The notes below the pieces were generated by a model, which saw only the letters and a program-made list of their open reading frames with translations, made no database searches and had not been told where the DNA came from. A DNA stretch of 64,000 nucleotides from assembly GCF_050219315.1 (NCBI RefSeq), contig NZ_CP116939.1, positions 62,001 to 126,000 on the forward strand. The letters run 5' to 3'. Positions 1 to 8,533 of the stretch are shown in pieces. The first letter of the stretch is position 1; each line of letters begins with the position of its first letter. Origin of the DNA: Megasphaera_A sueciensis. Lineage in GTDB: Bacteria > Bacillota > Negativicutes > Veillonellales > Megasphaeraceae. The translations under genes were made by a program, and so were the position numbers.

Positions 1-1
1 A

Positions 2-373
2 GCATCTAAGGAAGTTGTTAAACACTATAGGCCCTATCTGAAAAAATTAGACTTGACATATACACAATATATTACCATGATGGTTTTATGGGAAAAACGA
101 GAAATCAATATTAAAGAATTGGGAGATTGCTTGTATTTGGATTCGGGAACCTTGACGCCGTTGCTTAAAAAGTTAGAATCAAAAGGATATTTAAAGCGAT
201 CTCGTCTCCCTGCGGATGAGCGAAATGTTATGGTAACCTTGACACAAACTGGAAGCGATTTGCGCCAGGAGGCGAGAGATATTCCAGGAAAAATGGGTAC
301 TTGTGTCAAACTTTCGCAGGATGAAATACAAGAGCTTCGCAACCTCTTGCATAAACTTTTGGAAACATTGTAG
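2..373 (+). CDS. OhrR/MarR-family transcriptional regulator (5' end outside window)
   Basis: This is the C-terminal 123 residues of a MarR-family winged-helix repressor, open from the window edge to a TAG at 371-373. The run LTYTQYITMMVLWE followed by LYLDSGTLTPLLKKLE is the helix and recognition-helix pattern of OhrR, the organic-peroxide sensor. The wing contains the usual basic D-E-R stretch (PADERNVMVTLT). OhrR proteins sense peroxides through a cysteine near the N-terminus, which lies outside the window, so redox sensing cannot be confirmed. The only cysteine visible is in the C-terminal helix (GTCVKLSQDE). No ohr gene is visible in the window. MarR family is near certain; the OhrR subgroup is probable. 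Confidence 0.85.
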   Translation, partial: ASKEVVKHYRPYLKKLDLTYTQYITMMVLWEKREINIKELGDCLYLDSGTLTPLLKKLESKGYLKRSRLPADERNVMVTLTQTGSDLRQEARDIPGKMGTCVKLSQDEIQELRNLLHKLLETL

Positions 374-407
374 TTTATAACAGCATAGTAAGAAAAATGT
401 GTAAGAG

Positions 408-460
408 AAAACCAGTACCAAGAATGAAATAAAATCATTTTTAGTACTGGTTTTGTATTT
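408..460. terminator. Bidirectional rho-independent terminator
   Basis: An 11-bp perfect stem (408-418 with 444-454, AAAACCAGTAC) is followed by a T-rich run. A smaller AATGA/TCATT hairpin sits inside the loop. It lies between the convergent regulator gene and lysine permease gene, and both strands show a U-rich tail. Confidence 0.8.
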
Positions 461-501
461 TTTATATTCAACAAGTCAATGTTTTTACTGTTCTTCTTAG
501 T

Positions 502-1950
502 TTAGTCGGTATGTTTTGATAAATCAACTTCTTTTAAAGGAATTAATTGGGTGTGATGTTTTAATTTATGCCAAATGAAAACAGCTAGAAATACAGGAAT
601 TCCGATGTAAGCTACGCTGGCACCATACCAGTCGATAGAAGGACCTATGAAAGCTGAATAATTTTGGCCGGCAGTGACAATAATGCACAAGATAAGAGCC
701 AGAATAGGTCCAAAGGGGAAAAGAGAAGCTTTATAAGGTAATACGCTTAAATCCTTTCCTTGTGCTTTAAATGCTCGGCGGAAGCGATAATGGCAAATAG
801 CGATACCGATCCAAGTAATGAAACCGGCCATGCCGCTGATATTGACCAGCCAGTTGTAGGCAGTGCCTTCGCCGATCAGAGAGGTGAGAAATGCAGCAAA
901 TCCAAAGATGACGGTAGCAAAAAGTGCATTTGTCGGGACACCTCGTTTATTCAGCGTAAGAAAACATTTGGGAGCTTGTCCTGTTTCGGCCATAGCATAT
1001 AACATACGTGTAGATACATATAGGCCGGAATTGCCGGCAGAAAGGACTGCGGTTAATATAACTGCATTCATGATAGAAGCTGCGGCAGCAAATCCAAATC
1101 GTTGGAAAACAAGGGTGAAAGGACTGATGGATATATTTTCTATTTCTGTGTTTAGCAGATTGGGATCTGTATAAGGAATAAGGAAACCTATAACGGTAAA
1201 AGCTCCTAAATAGAAAATAAGAATACGCCAAAATATAGAATGAACGGCACGAGGAACGTTTTTTTCGGGATCTTCGCTTTCTCCTGCGGCAATACCAATC
1301 ATTTCTGTTCCCTGAAAGGAAAAACCGGCAACCATAAAAATTCCCAACATGGAAGTGACACCACCGACAAATGGGGCATCGCCGATAGTCCAATTCATAA
1401 AACCCGGTGATGGGGTAGGCCCGAATCCTAAGATAAGCAATGTTCCTACAACAAGAAAGACAAGAACCGTAAGTACCTTTATACCAGCGAAAATAAATTC
1501 ACTTTCACCATATGAGCGGGTAGATAAATAATTCAGAATAAATAAGATCGCCAAAAACATTCCACTCCAAACGGCGGCCGGTACATCAGGAAACCAATAT
1601 TTCATGATAAGTGCACCGGCTACCAATTCGGCGGCAACCGTAATAGCCCAGTTAAACCAATAATTCCAGCCTAAAGCAAATCCCAGAGACCTATCTACAT
1701 AACGATTCGCATAGGTTTCAAAAGACCCGCTGACTGGTAAATAGGAAGCCATTTCGCCTAAGCTGGTCATAAGGAAGTACACCATAACGCCGATAAAAAT
1801 ATAGGCTACTAACGCACCACCAGGGCCGGCTTTACTGACTGTTTCCCCGCCGGCAACAAAAAGTCCGGTCCCAATAGCGCCGCCGATAGCAATCATATTC
1901 ATGTGCCGCGCTTTGAGACTCCGACGTAAGCCTTGCTTTTCTTCGTTCAT
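502..1950 (-). CDS. lysP: Lysine-specific APC-family permease
   Basis: Inner-membrane amino-acid permease of the APC superfamily, about 482 residues with roughly 12 hydrophobic helices. It closely follows the LysP pattern: LKARHMNMIAIGGAIGTGLF at the first helix, then a GPGGALVAYIFIG stretch, MVYFLMTSLGEMASYLPVSG, and GFSFQGTEMIGIAAGESEDP. LysP imports lysine by proton symport. I placed the start at the ATG at 1950-1948 because the upstream TTG at 1962 would sit on top of the Shine-Dalgarno AAAGG (1963-1969 on the minus strand). A sigma-A-type promoter lies upstream. No lysine riboswitch-like leader is visible in the 180 bp to the divergent gene. Substrate assignment rests on family resemblance. 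Confidence 0.9.
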   Translation of the reverse strand: MNEEKQGLRRSLKARHMNMIAIGGAIGTGLFVAGGETVSKAGPGGALVAYIFIGVMVYFLMTSLGEMASYLPVSGSFETYANRYVDRSLGFALGWNYWFNWAITVAAELVAGALIMKYWFPDVPAAVWSGMFLAILFILNYLSTRSYGESEFIFAGIKVLTVLVFLVVGTLLILGFGPTPSPGFMNWTIGDAPFVGGVTSMLGIFMVAGFSFQGTEMIGIAAGESEDPEKNVPRAVHSIFWRILIFYLGAFTVIGFLIPYTDPNLLNTEIENISISPFTLVFQRFGFAAAASIMNAVILTAVLSAGNSGLYVSTRMLYAMAETGQAPKCFLTLNKRGVPTNALFATVIFGFAAFLTSLIGEGTAYNWLVNISGMAGFITWIGIAICHYRFRRAFKAQGKDLSVLPYKASLFPFGPILALILCIIVTAGQNYSAFIGPSIDWYGASVAYIGIPVFLAVFIWHKLKHHTQLIPLKEVDLSKHTD

Positions 1951-2002
1951 ATCAAACCACAACCTTTTGTTAATGTTAAGAACACGATAGTCTTACTCGT
2001 AT

Positions 2003-2031
2003 ATTATAACGAAATTATGAAATGATTACAA
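2003..2031 (-). promoter_or_regulatory. Promoter for the lysine permease gene
   Basis: On the minus strand, TTGTAA (2031-2026) and TATAAT (2008-2003) are separated by 17 bp. This places the transcript start about 40-50 bp upstream of the permease start codon. Confidence 0.7.
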
Positions 2032-2081
2032 TGAACAATAATGTATTTATCTTGTACCATATTAAATACGAGTCTCTTAAA

Positions 2082-2110
2082 TTGAAAAATGCATGGAAGT
2101 GCCGTATAAT
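2082..2110 (+). promoter_or_regulatory. Promoter for the zinc-ribbon membrane protein operon
   Basis: TTGAAA (2082-2087) and TATAAT (2105-2110) are separated by exactly 17 bp, with the first start codon about 33 bp downstream. It is divergent from the lysine permease promoter. Confidence 0.75.
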
Positions 2111-2142
2111 GAGATTATGTTTATAGTAATGAGGTGAAAATG

Positions 2143-2562
2143 ATGTCTGCATTGTTATATTTGGGACTTTGTATATTAGTAGGATACTATGCCAGCCACC
2201 GTGGACGCAGCGCTGTTGCTTGGTTTATTATTGCGTTGCTTATCAGTCCTATTATTTCTGCTATTATTTTAGCAATTATGCGTGATTTGACGGTAGATCA
2301 GGCAATACGACGCACCAGTATGGAAAAGGATCGCATGAAAGAACGTATTACTGTATCTGAGACGGCGATGAATGCCCGTATGAATCACATGGAACAGCGT
2401 ATGGACCGATTGGACGGCGGAACTGCGGTCATGAATCCTGGGGAAGAAAAAACATTGCTCAACAGTTCGAATGATTGGAAATATTGTCGGCAATGTGGGG
2501 CTAAAATAGATGTTTCTGCATCATATTGCCCTAATTGTGGGACAAAACTGCCAAAAAATTGA
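2143..2562 (+). CDS. Small membrane protein with C-terminal zinc ribbon
   Basis: About 139 residues. The N-terminus has two hydrophobic stretches (LLYLGLCILVGYYA and WFIIALLISPIISAIILAI). The middle is charged and helical (residues about 55-95), and the end is a double-CxxC zinc ribbon (YCRQCGAKI ... YCPNCGTKL). This is the architecture of many small Bacillota zinc-ribbon membrane proteins of unknown role. Of the two adjacent ATGs I chose the second (2143) because GAGGTG at 2131-2136 is then 6 nt away. The next small genes follow closely, so it probably heads an operon. No function can be assigned. Confidence 0.75.
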   Translation: MSALLYLGLCILVGYYASHRGRSAVAWFIIALLISPIISAIILAIMRDLTVDQAIRRTSMEKDRMKERITVSETAMNARMNHMEQRMDRLDGGTAVMNPGEEKTLLNSSNDWKYCRQCGAKIDVSASYCPNCGTKLPKN

Positions 2563-2563
2563 T

Positions 2564-2644
2564 ATGGCTGAATGTCCGTATTGCTATAATGATGTTTATT
2601 TTGATGCGGGAAATTGTCCGTATTACTATCGGGGGTTAAGTTAA
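2564..2644 (+). CDS. Possible 26-residue cysteine-pair peptide
   Basis: A short open frame begins one base after the stop of the preceding gene and ends two bases before the Shine-Dalgarno of the next. It encodes CPYC ... CPYY, which reads like half of a zinc ribbon whose last cysteine became tyrosine. There is no clear ribosome-binding site, so translation would rely on coupling. It could be a real microprotein, or the decayed end of a second zinc-ribbon domain. Confidence 0.3.
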   Translation: MAECPYCYNDVYFDAGNCPYYYRGLS

Positions 2645-2660
2645 GAGGAGGAATCCTGTA

Positions 2661-3221
2661 TTGAATATAAGAAGAAGAATATGTGAATATTACGGTAAAT
2701 ATCGAGTGACTGTATCCGGAGATATATCGATTGCATCGGTAAATCCGACGGTTTTATATGAACTTGTTGGTGAACAACGCCGGGATGTGGAGAAAATGAT
2801 AGATACACTGCAGGAACAATATCCATTTTTAAAAGTGGAAATTAAAAATGGAATCAATGAAGCAGAAATTAATTTCTTTGCATTTGGCAGTGCATTGTCA
2901 GACAAAGCTTTTTTAGATCATCTGCAAGAATGGCTGATCCAAACTGCCAGAATATTGACCTCTGATATCAAAACTGTTGTGACAATTAATTTTAATGGTA
3001 TTTTTTTCAGGAATAGAGTAGAAGAGCATTTCCGCTTTCTTAATAAAGGAATGGAAATTCAATATCGAATAACTGAAAAAAAGAATAGAACGAGGTATGA
3101 TTATGTCTCTCGTTCTTCATATACTCGTATATTAGGAACGGTGGTGCTTATTGCCGCATTAGTTTGGTTTATATACAATAATGTTGCTGTGCAGCCGCCT
3201 CAGGCGGGTAAATTAGTGTGA
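2661..3221 (+). CDS. Hypothetical protein with C-terminal membrane anchor
   Basis: 186 residues, unrecognised. Most of the protein is a soluble alpha/beta-looking region with alternating charged and hydrophobic residues. It ends with one predicted membrane helix (about residues 155-177, TVVLIAALVWFIYNN) and a short tail, so it is probably tail-anchored. The start is TTG, chosen because a strong AAGAGGAGG (2643-2651) lies 9 nt upstream and no better start follows. It sits between the zinc-ribbon protein and chorismate mutase, and the close spacing suggests one transcript. Confidence 0.65.
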   Translation: MNIRRRICEYYGKYRVTVSGDISIASVNPTVLYELVGEQRRDVEKMIDTLQEQYPFLKVEIKNGINEAEINFFAFGSALSDKAFLDHLQEWLIQTARILTSDIKTVVTINFNGIFFRNRVEEHFRFLNKGMEIQYRITEKKNRTRYDYVSRSSYTRILGTVVLIAALVWFIYNNVAVQPPQAGKLV

Positions 3222-3236
3222 TGCAGGAGGATTGCT

Positions 3237-3506
3237 ATGGAATTGGAGGAGTGTCGCGAACAAATCGACGTCATTGATAAAAAATTGACGCAGTTATTGG
3301 AGCAGCGTATGGCTATCGTAGCACGTGTGGCGGAATATAAAGAACTACATCATATGGATGTATATGATCCTAAGCGGGAAATTGCCGTGCTGGATAAAAT
3401 TGCAATACGTATAAAAAATGAAAAGTTGATACCCCATATTAAGCAGATATATACTTGTATTATGAATGAGAGCAAAAAGTATGAACGGAAGCGAATGGAA
3501 CGGTGA
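3237..3506 (+). CDS. aroQ: Chorismate mutase (AroQ class)
   Basis: An 89-residue, all-helical monofunctional chorismate mutase converting chorismate to prephenate for Phe/Tyr synthesis. The pattern is typical of the AroQ fold: an opening helix ECREQIDVIDKKLTQLLEQR, the middle basic segment with VAEYK, and the YDPKREIAVLDKI stretch carrying the substrate-binding Asp-Arg-Glu cluster. Length matches single-domain AroQ. A perfect AGGAGG lies 6 nt before the ATG. The following helicase gene starts one base after its stop, so they are co-transcribed, though no functional link is evident. Confidence 0.85.
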   Translation: MELEECREQIDVIDKKLTQLLEQRMAIVARVAEYKELHHMDVYDPKREIAVLDKIAIRIKNEKLIPHIKQIYTCIMNESKKYERKRMER

Positions 3507-3507
3507 T

Positions 3508-5673
3508 ATGATGGAGAATGAGGAAATAATAAGAGGAAGTGTGGAATCCATTATATTTCAGGCACCGGATTCCGATTTTCTTATTTTTCGGATACGCATA
3601 GATGAAAATGATTCCAATCTCACTATTATGGGAAAAGGACTTAAACCGCTGGTTGGAGAGCGGTTGGAAATCAAAGGACACTATGTGGTGCATAAAAGAT
3701 ACGGCCGTCAATTTTCTGCATCTTTTTGGCAACGCATGGTACCTGATACGGAAGAAGGCATTATACGTTTTTTGTCTTCCCGCACCGTAAATGGAATAGG
3801 TCCGGCATTGGCACAGCGCATTGTTGACGTCTTTGGAAAAGAGACGATTCGCATCATTGAACAAGAACCGCAGAAATTACTTCAAATAGAAGGAATCGGC
3901 AATAAAAAATTAGCGATGCTTACAGACTCTTTTTATGAGGAGAAGAAAGTAAATGAATTGGCTCTTGCATTGGAAACACATGGTATATCCGGGCGTTTTG
4001 CCGGGCGGTTATTGCAAGTATATGGTGAAGAAGCGAACTATGTTCTGATTCATGAACCATATCGCATGGTTCGTGAAGTGGATGGCATTGGATTTAAAAC
4101 GGCAGATCAGATTGCCTTGGCTTTCGGAATGAATCCATTGTCAGAGGAGCGGCTGGCAGCAGGCCTTATTTATGTTTTATACGATATGACCCAAAGTGGA
4201 CATGTATGCGTGCCGGATAATGAACTGGTCCATCGAGCCGCTGCAATTTTGAGGGCTGAGGAAGTAGTGCTGCGGGAAATACTTAATAATTCAATTCAAA
4301 TGGGACAACTCATTACGTCCTATTATGGCGGCGTTACATATGTCTATACAGAGGAAGCGTATACAGAAGAAGTAGAAGCAGCCCGTCATATTATAGAGAT
4401 GACGGAAATGGCACCCTTACAGACAACATCCCATGTGGCATTATTTTTAGAGCGTTGGCAGCAGGATTGTAAATTTAAGCTGGCAGATGAGCAAATACAG
4501 GCAGTCGAGCAATCTTTAGAAACAGGAATTATGGTTATTACAGGCGGTCCGGGAACTGGAAAAACAACTATCATACAGACTATCATTCGATTAGCTGAAC
4601 AGGAAGGATTGCGGATTATGTTATGTGCACCCACGGGAAGAGCGGCTAAGCGGCTTACGGAGACGACGAATCGGGAGGCCTTGACAATTCATCGTTTGCT
4701 CGGGCCTGGCGGATATGTTGGAACGAAGCAGATATTTGATCATAATGAAGCCAATCCACTCCCGGCAGATTTAGTTATTGTTGATGAGGTGTCTATGCTT
4801 GATTTGGAACTGATGTATCACTTGATGAATGCCTTGCGTCCTGAATGCCGCTGTATACTTGTTGGGGATGCAGATCAGCTGCCTTCCGTTGGAGCGGGAG
4901 CGATATTGCATGACATTATACGGTCTGAAGTGGTTCCTGTTGTGCGATTACAGACGGTTTTTCGTCAAAAAGATGGCGGTCGTATTGTGACGAACGCTCA
5001 TTTAATTAATCGTGGACGGCTGCCTGTAGTAGATATAGGCGGAGAATTTCAGTTTTTGGAAATTGCTGATGAAAAATCGGGTGCTGTTTTGATTAGTAAG
5101 CTTTATGCACAAGAAATCAAGCAAACGGGGGATAAGTTTTCCGTGCAAGTTTTATCTCCCATGTATCGGCAGGAGTGCGGAGTGGATCATTTAAACCAAT
5201 TGATCCAAGAACAAACGAACGGGGCAGCTCCGGAAAAGCAAGAATATAAAAACGGAAGCATTTTTTTTCGTGTAGGAGATAAAGTGATGCAGAAAAAAAA
5301 TGATTATGATAAAGGTGTCTTTAATGGTGACATAGGGGAAATATATGCTATTCAGCAAGATATGATCCACGTGCGTTATCCCGAACAGGATGTAAAATAC
5401 GAAGGACGGGAAGTAGAGGAAATTACATTGGCCTATGCGGTGACGGTCCATAAAAGTCAAGGCAGCGAATATCATACCGTTATAATGGCACTGGTAAATA
5501 GTCATGCTATTATGCTGCAGCGTAATTTGTTCTATACGGCCGTGACGCGGGCCAAACGAAAAGTTATTCTAGTCGGTACTAAAAAGGCCTTGCGGCTGGC
5601 TGTGGAAAATGTGCGCACAAGTCGTAGGTTCACTTTGCTGGCACAGCGTTTGCGAGAGGAAGAGTTATGTTAA
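3508..5673 (+). CDS. recD2: RecD2-type superfamily 1 DNA helicase
   Basis: About 721 residues. The N-terminal half contains helix-hairpin-helix repeats (VNGIGPALAQRIV, IEGIGNKKLAML, VDGIGFKTADQIA), diagnostic of RecD2 rather than the RecBCD subunit. The C-terminal half is the 5'-3' helicase with Walker A GGPGTGKTT (about residue 346), Walker B DEVSMLD (about 426), and the late motif TVHKSQGSEY. RecD2 acts in DNA repair and replication-fork processing. The start is one of two adjacent ATGs (3508 or 3511) directly after the aroQ stop. Its last 7 bp overlap the comF start, so comF is translationally coupled to it. Confidence 0.9.
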   Translation: MMENEEIIRGSVESIIFQAPDSDFLIFRIRIDENDSNLTIMGKGLKPLVGERLEIKGHYVVHKRYGRQFSASFWQRMVPDTEEGIIRFLSSRTVNGIGPALAQRIVDVFGKETIRIIEQEPQKLLQIEGIGNKKLAMLTDSFYEEKKVNELALALETHGISGRFAGRLLQVYGEEANYVLIHEPYRMVREVDGIGFKTADQIALAFGMNPLSEERLAAGLIYVLYDMTQSGHVCVPDNELVHRAAAILRAEEVVLREILNNSIQMGQLITSYYGGVTYVYTEEAYTEEVEAARHIIEMTEMAPLQTTSHVALFLERWQQDCKFKLADEQIQAVEQSLETGIMVITGGPGTGKTTIIQTIIRLAEQEGLRIMLCAPTGRAAKRLTETTNREALTIHRLLGPGGYVGTKQIFDHNEANPLPADLVIVDEVSMLDLELMYHLMNALRPECRCILVGDADQLPSVGAGAILHDIIRSEVVPVVRLQTVFRQKDGGRIVTNAHLINRGRLPVVDIGGEFQFLEIADEKSGAVLISKLYAQEIKQTGDKFSVQVLSPMYRQECGVDHLNQLIQEQTNGAAPEKQEYKNGSIFFRVGDKVMQKKNDYDKGVFNGDIGEIYAIQQDMIHVRYPEQDVKYEGREVEEITLAYAVTVHKSQGSEYHTVIMALVNSHAIMLQRNLFYTAVTRAKRKVILVGTKKALRLAVENVRTSRRFTLLAQRLREEELC

Positions 5674-6263
5674 AACGTATGGGCTGTGTTCTCCTTGATT
5701 TAGTATATCCGCCTCGATGTCCTGGATGTGGCTGTTCTGTGGAGGTGCATGGAAACTGGTGTCCTCCTTGTTTCGCCAAAATCTGGCAGCCGCGCATGAT
5801 CAGCGGCAGTCATAAAGCGGGAAAATTGGATGGATGCTATGCGTTAACCTCTTACAGTGGGGATATGAAAAAAATATTGCGTGCCTTGAAATACAGTCGC
5901 GCTTTAAAATATGAAAAAGGTTGTCAGTATATATTGGATGCATTTCCCTGGCAGGATAGGTTTGCTAGAATAGATGCTGTCGTTCCGGTGCCTTTATCGA
6001 CACGGCGTATGTATAAAAGAGGGTATAATCAGACTGAAGTTATTTTTCGTCCCTGGGTGGAACGGTATGGATGTTGGAAAGACTTGCTTGAACGGGTTCG
6101 TTCTACAGAGGCGCAATGGCATCTTACTAAGCAGCAGCGAGAAAAGAATTTAAAAAGAGCCTTTGAAATAAACAAAGACTCTTTTTGTATTACGGGGACA
6201 CACTTACTGTTAGTTGACGTAATGACGTTGGGATTGATACAAAACAACAAAAAGTGTGCATAG
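5667..6263 (+). pseudogene. comF: comF, 5' fragment interrupted by the mobile element
   Basis: Residues 1-183 are native ComF, a phosphoribosyltransferase-fold protein needed for uptake of transforming DNA. There is an N-terminal four-cysteine zinc finger (CPGCGC ... CPPC) and the PRTase core (VVPVPLSTRRMYKRGYNQTEV). At 6216-6217 the frame runs into element DNA, and the protein ends with 14 foreign residues after LLLVD. The missing C-terminus, starting DIYTTGATLQECA, lies 40.5 kb away at 46730-46835. Fusing the halves through the shared GA gives a 218-residue ComF of normal size. The truncated product lacks the PRPP-loop-like TTGAT motif and is presumably inactive while the element is integrated. 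Confidence 0.93.
6191..6242. other. attL junction (comF / element)
   Basis: Host comF sequence ends ...CTGTTAGTT and element sequence begins CGTAATGACG after the GA core at 6216-6217. Sixteen bases past the core is ATTGATACAA (6233-6242), one arm of the attP dyad. The other arm is at the right junction (46703-46712), at the same distance. The core assignment is deduced from restoring the comF frame. Confidence 0.85.
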
Positions 6264-6632
6264 CAAAAGAACGCATCAGATATGGCGAGTTTGTGAACTG
6301 GCTCAATGAGCTGATTCTTTTTTTATGCCCGCAATACAGTGAATGGAATAAATTTTAATTTGTATTTTGAACTGAAAATGAATACGGAATTAACGATAGC
6401 GAATAAATCGTTAAAAAGATAAAACAAAATGGATTACATACTATTGAATATAACGTATAGTTTTTTTAACAGAAAGATCCAGTTTTATAAGCCGTGACTA
6501 CACAAATTAACCCATATTGAATTTTTAAATATTATAAAATACATATAAAACATATATGAAAGTTGATAATAAAATGAAAAAATGGTATGATGTCTTTAGA
6601 AATTTTATGTAGATTCAGAACGGGGTGTGATT
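6264..6632. other. Non-coding left end of element, with HTH gene promoter
   Basis: 369 bp of AT-rich DNA with no supported gene. It holds the attP P-arm side and, near its end, a good promoter: TTGATA (6563-6568) and TATGAT (6586-6591) with a 17-bp spacer, reading into the HTH gene at 6633. A GTGTGCA motif at 6254-6260 resembles the reverse complement of TTTTGCACAC in the right att arm. Confidence 0.6.
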
Positions 6633-6821
6633 ATGGAACAAAGTGTTGTGGATAATTGGATTGGACTGGATGAAGCTGCACATTATCTTGGAGTAAAAAA
6701 AGAAACAGTACGAACTTGGATTAAAAAAACTGATATTCCGGCGCATAAAATTGGCAAACTTTGGAAATTCAAACGAAGCGAACTTGATTTGTGGGTTAGG
6801 AGCGGGAAAAGTGCTATCTAA
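6633..6821 (+). CDS. Excisionase-family (HTH_17) DNA-binding protein
   Basis: A 62-residue MerR-like winged-helix protein with the typical pattern: W-I-G-L-DEAAHYLGVKKETVRTWIKK, then IPAHKIGKLWKFKRSELDLWV. Proteins of this type act either as recombination directionality factors or as small regulators beside methyltransferase genes. Here it is both the first gene inside attL and the gene preceding a methyltransferase, so either role is possible. I chose the ATG at 6633, with GGGGTG (6622-6627) upstream. A strong promoter lies about 40 bp before it. Confidence 0.8.
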   Translation: MEQSVVDNWIGLDEAAHYLGVKKETVRTWIKKTDIPAHKIGKLWKFKRSELDLWVRSGKSAI

Positions 6822-6879
6822 GTATGTGCTTAATCATATCAGTAGCAGAAATACGAATAAAGTATATAGGAGGAATTGA

Positions 6880-8523
6880 ATGGATGCTGCGAGTGTGATG
6901 AAATTGCGTATTTTCAGCAATCAGTATTATGAGTTTATAAACAAATTTGTAAAATCAGATTTTGAGAATAGTAAAATGCTTGGGAAATTTTATACGGACT
7001 TGTCTATCGCAAAGCGCCTGATAACAGATTTGTTGTCCCAATATGAATTTCCTATCGGAAGTAATCGAATTCGAATAATTGATCCATTTTGTGGGGATGG
7101 AAGATTAATAAAATTACTACTCTTGAAAATAGCAGATATAGATGTTTTTAAAACGGTTTCACTCGAAATTGTATTGTGGGATATTGATCAAGTTGCGGTA
7201 GAAAAAGCTGGAAACGAGATTAAAAATATTATTAAGGAAACATCACTGGATGCAATTGTGAATACAGAAAATGTAGATGCCTATGTTTTGTACGCTTCGG
7301 AAGAGAAAAAATTTGATATTTGTATTACGAATCCACCATGGTGTTTGTTGAAGCCACAAAAAATATTTCATGACAGATGCACACTACAAGAAATCAATGA
7401 GTACAAAAAGTCAGTAGCATTATATGATACTTATATTAAATCAGAGTTTCCACTTTCGCAACCAACAAGGAAATTCGGAAAATGGGGTACAAATCTTGGG
7501 AGAACAGGCGCGGAAGTATTATTGAGATTGATGGCACCTAAGGGTATTTGCGGATTGGTTTCTCCGGCATCTTTGTTCAATGATCAGGTATCGGTTACAC
7601 TAAGAAAGTGGATTTTTGATGAGCATCGCATATATTCAATATCATATTATCCGGCAGAATTGAAACTATATGGTCCCGCGGATGTTTCAAGTGTAACTGC
7701 AGTAATAGGAACGGGAAAAACAGATACATTTTTTACGACTAAGATTTTTGGTCTTGAACATAATTATGAAACGAAAATACTTGATAAAGATGAATTTGAA
7801 TATGTGAAAAGGAATCAATATACTTTGCCACTCGAAACTGGATTTGGTATGTTCAATATTTTGCGGCATTTAGAAAAATTACCAACAGTACTTGATTTTT
7901 GTACAGAAAACGATTTTACTTTTGTTCGAGAACTTGACGAAACAAGAGTCACTGAAAAGTTAAGTGGTTATGGTAAAATAGGATTTGCTAAGGGGTATAT
8001 GGTAGATAGGTACCAATTTCAAGCTGATGGACTATTTCTAAATGAAGAAAAGGTAGTTCCGCCCAATACAATAAAAGGTTGGAAAATTGTATGGAGAGAT
8101 GTTTCACGTAATTCACAAAAAAGACGAATGAAAGCAACTATTCTGCCACCTGGTCATATTGTTGGAAATTCACTTGGTGCGATTTGCAACATGGATGAAA
8201 GAAAAAACGGGTTGTTGAAAATCCTTCTGGCAGTTATGAATTCAATGGTTTTTGAATTTCAAGCAAGAAGTCATTTGGTTAGCAATCATGTGTCAGCCGG
8301 AGTTATTAAACAATTGCATGTTCCTTATTTGACAAAAGAAAAAAAACTTCAGAAATTAGTTGATAATCGGATGATAGGGAAAAATGTAGAATGGGAAATT
8401 GAGGTATATGTTGCTAAACTATATGCACTTACTGAAAAACAGTTTTTTGCTATAGTAAGTCGATTTGATTTTTCAAACAATGAAATAATTGAACTCAAGA
8501 CAATAGCAAAACAGTATTATTAA
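6880..8523 (+). CDS. N6-adenine DNA methyltransferase of a type IIS R-M system
   Basis: 547 residues. Motif I is visible as IIDPFCGDGRLIK (about residues 66-78) and catalytic motif IV as NPPW (residues 151-154), marking an adenine-N6 methylase of the gamma-like class. The C-terminal half has the variable layout of a target-recognition domain. An AGGAGG sits 7 nt before the ATG. Ten bp downstream begins a cytosine-C5 methylase, and beyond it a convergent HNH nuclease. Alw26I/Eco31I/Esp3I-type systems recognise an asymmetric site and methylate one strand on A and the other on C, which fits this A-plus-C pair. The actual recognition sequence cannot be read from the gene. Confidence 0.85.
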   Translation: MDAASVMKLRIFSNQYYEFINKFVKSDFENSKMLGKFYTDLSIAKRLITDLLSQYEFPIGSNRIRIIDPFCGDGRLIKLLLLKIADIDVFKTVSLEIVLWDIDQVAVEKAGNEIKNIIKETSLDAIVNTENVDAYVLYASEEKKFDICITNPPWCLLKPQKIFHDRCTLQEINEYKKSVALYDTYIKSEFPLSQPTRKFGKWGTNLGRTGAEVLLRLMAPKGICGLVSPASLFNDQVSVTLRKWIFDEHRIYSISYYPAELKLYGPADVSSVTAVIGTGKTDTFFTTKIFGLEHNYETKILDKDEFEYVKRNQYTLPLETGFGMFNILRHLEKLPTVLDFCTENDFTFVRELDETRVTEKLSGYGKIGFAKGYMVDRYQFQADGLFLNEEKVVPPNTIKGWKIVWRDVSRNSQKRRMKATILPPGHIVGNSLGAICNMDERKNGLLKILLAVMNSMVFEFQARSHLVSNHVSAGVIKQLHVPYLTKEKKLQKLVDNRMIGKNVEWEIEVYVAKLYALTEKQFFAIVSRFDFSNNEIIELKTIAKQYY

Positions 8524-8533
8524 GGAGTGAAAC

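Noticed and set aside
1963..2130. Lysine riboswitch upstream of the lysine permease
   Set aside because: The space to the divergent gene is only about 180 bp and lacks the multi-helix conserved core; a simple promoter accounts for it.
6213..6263. comF truncation as a simple frameshift or sequencing error
   Set aside because: The downstream DNA has no ComF coding in any frame, whereas the exact missing C-terminus is found 40.5 kb away and joins in frame at a symmetric att site.
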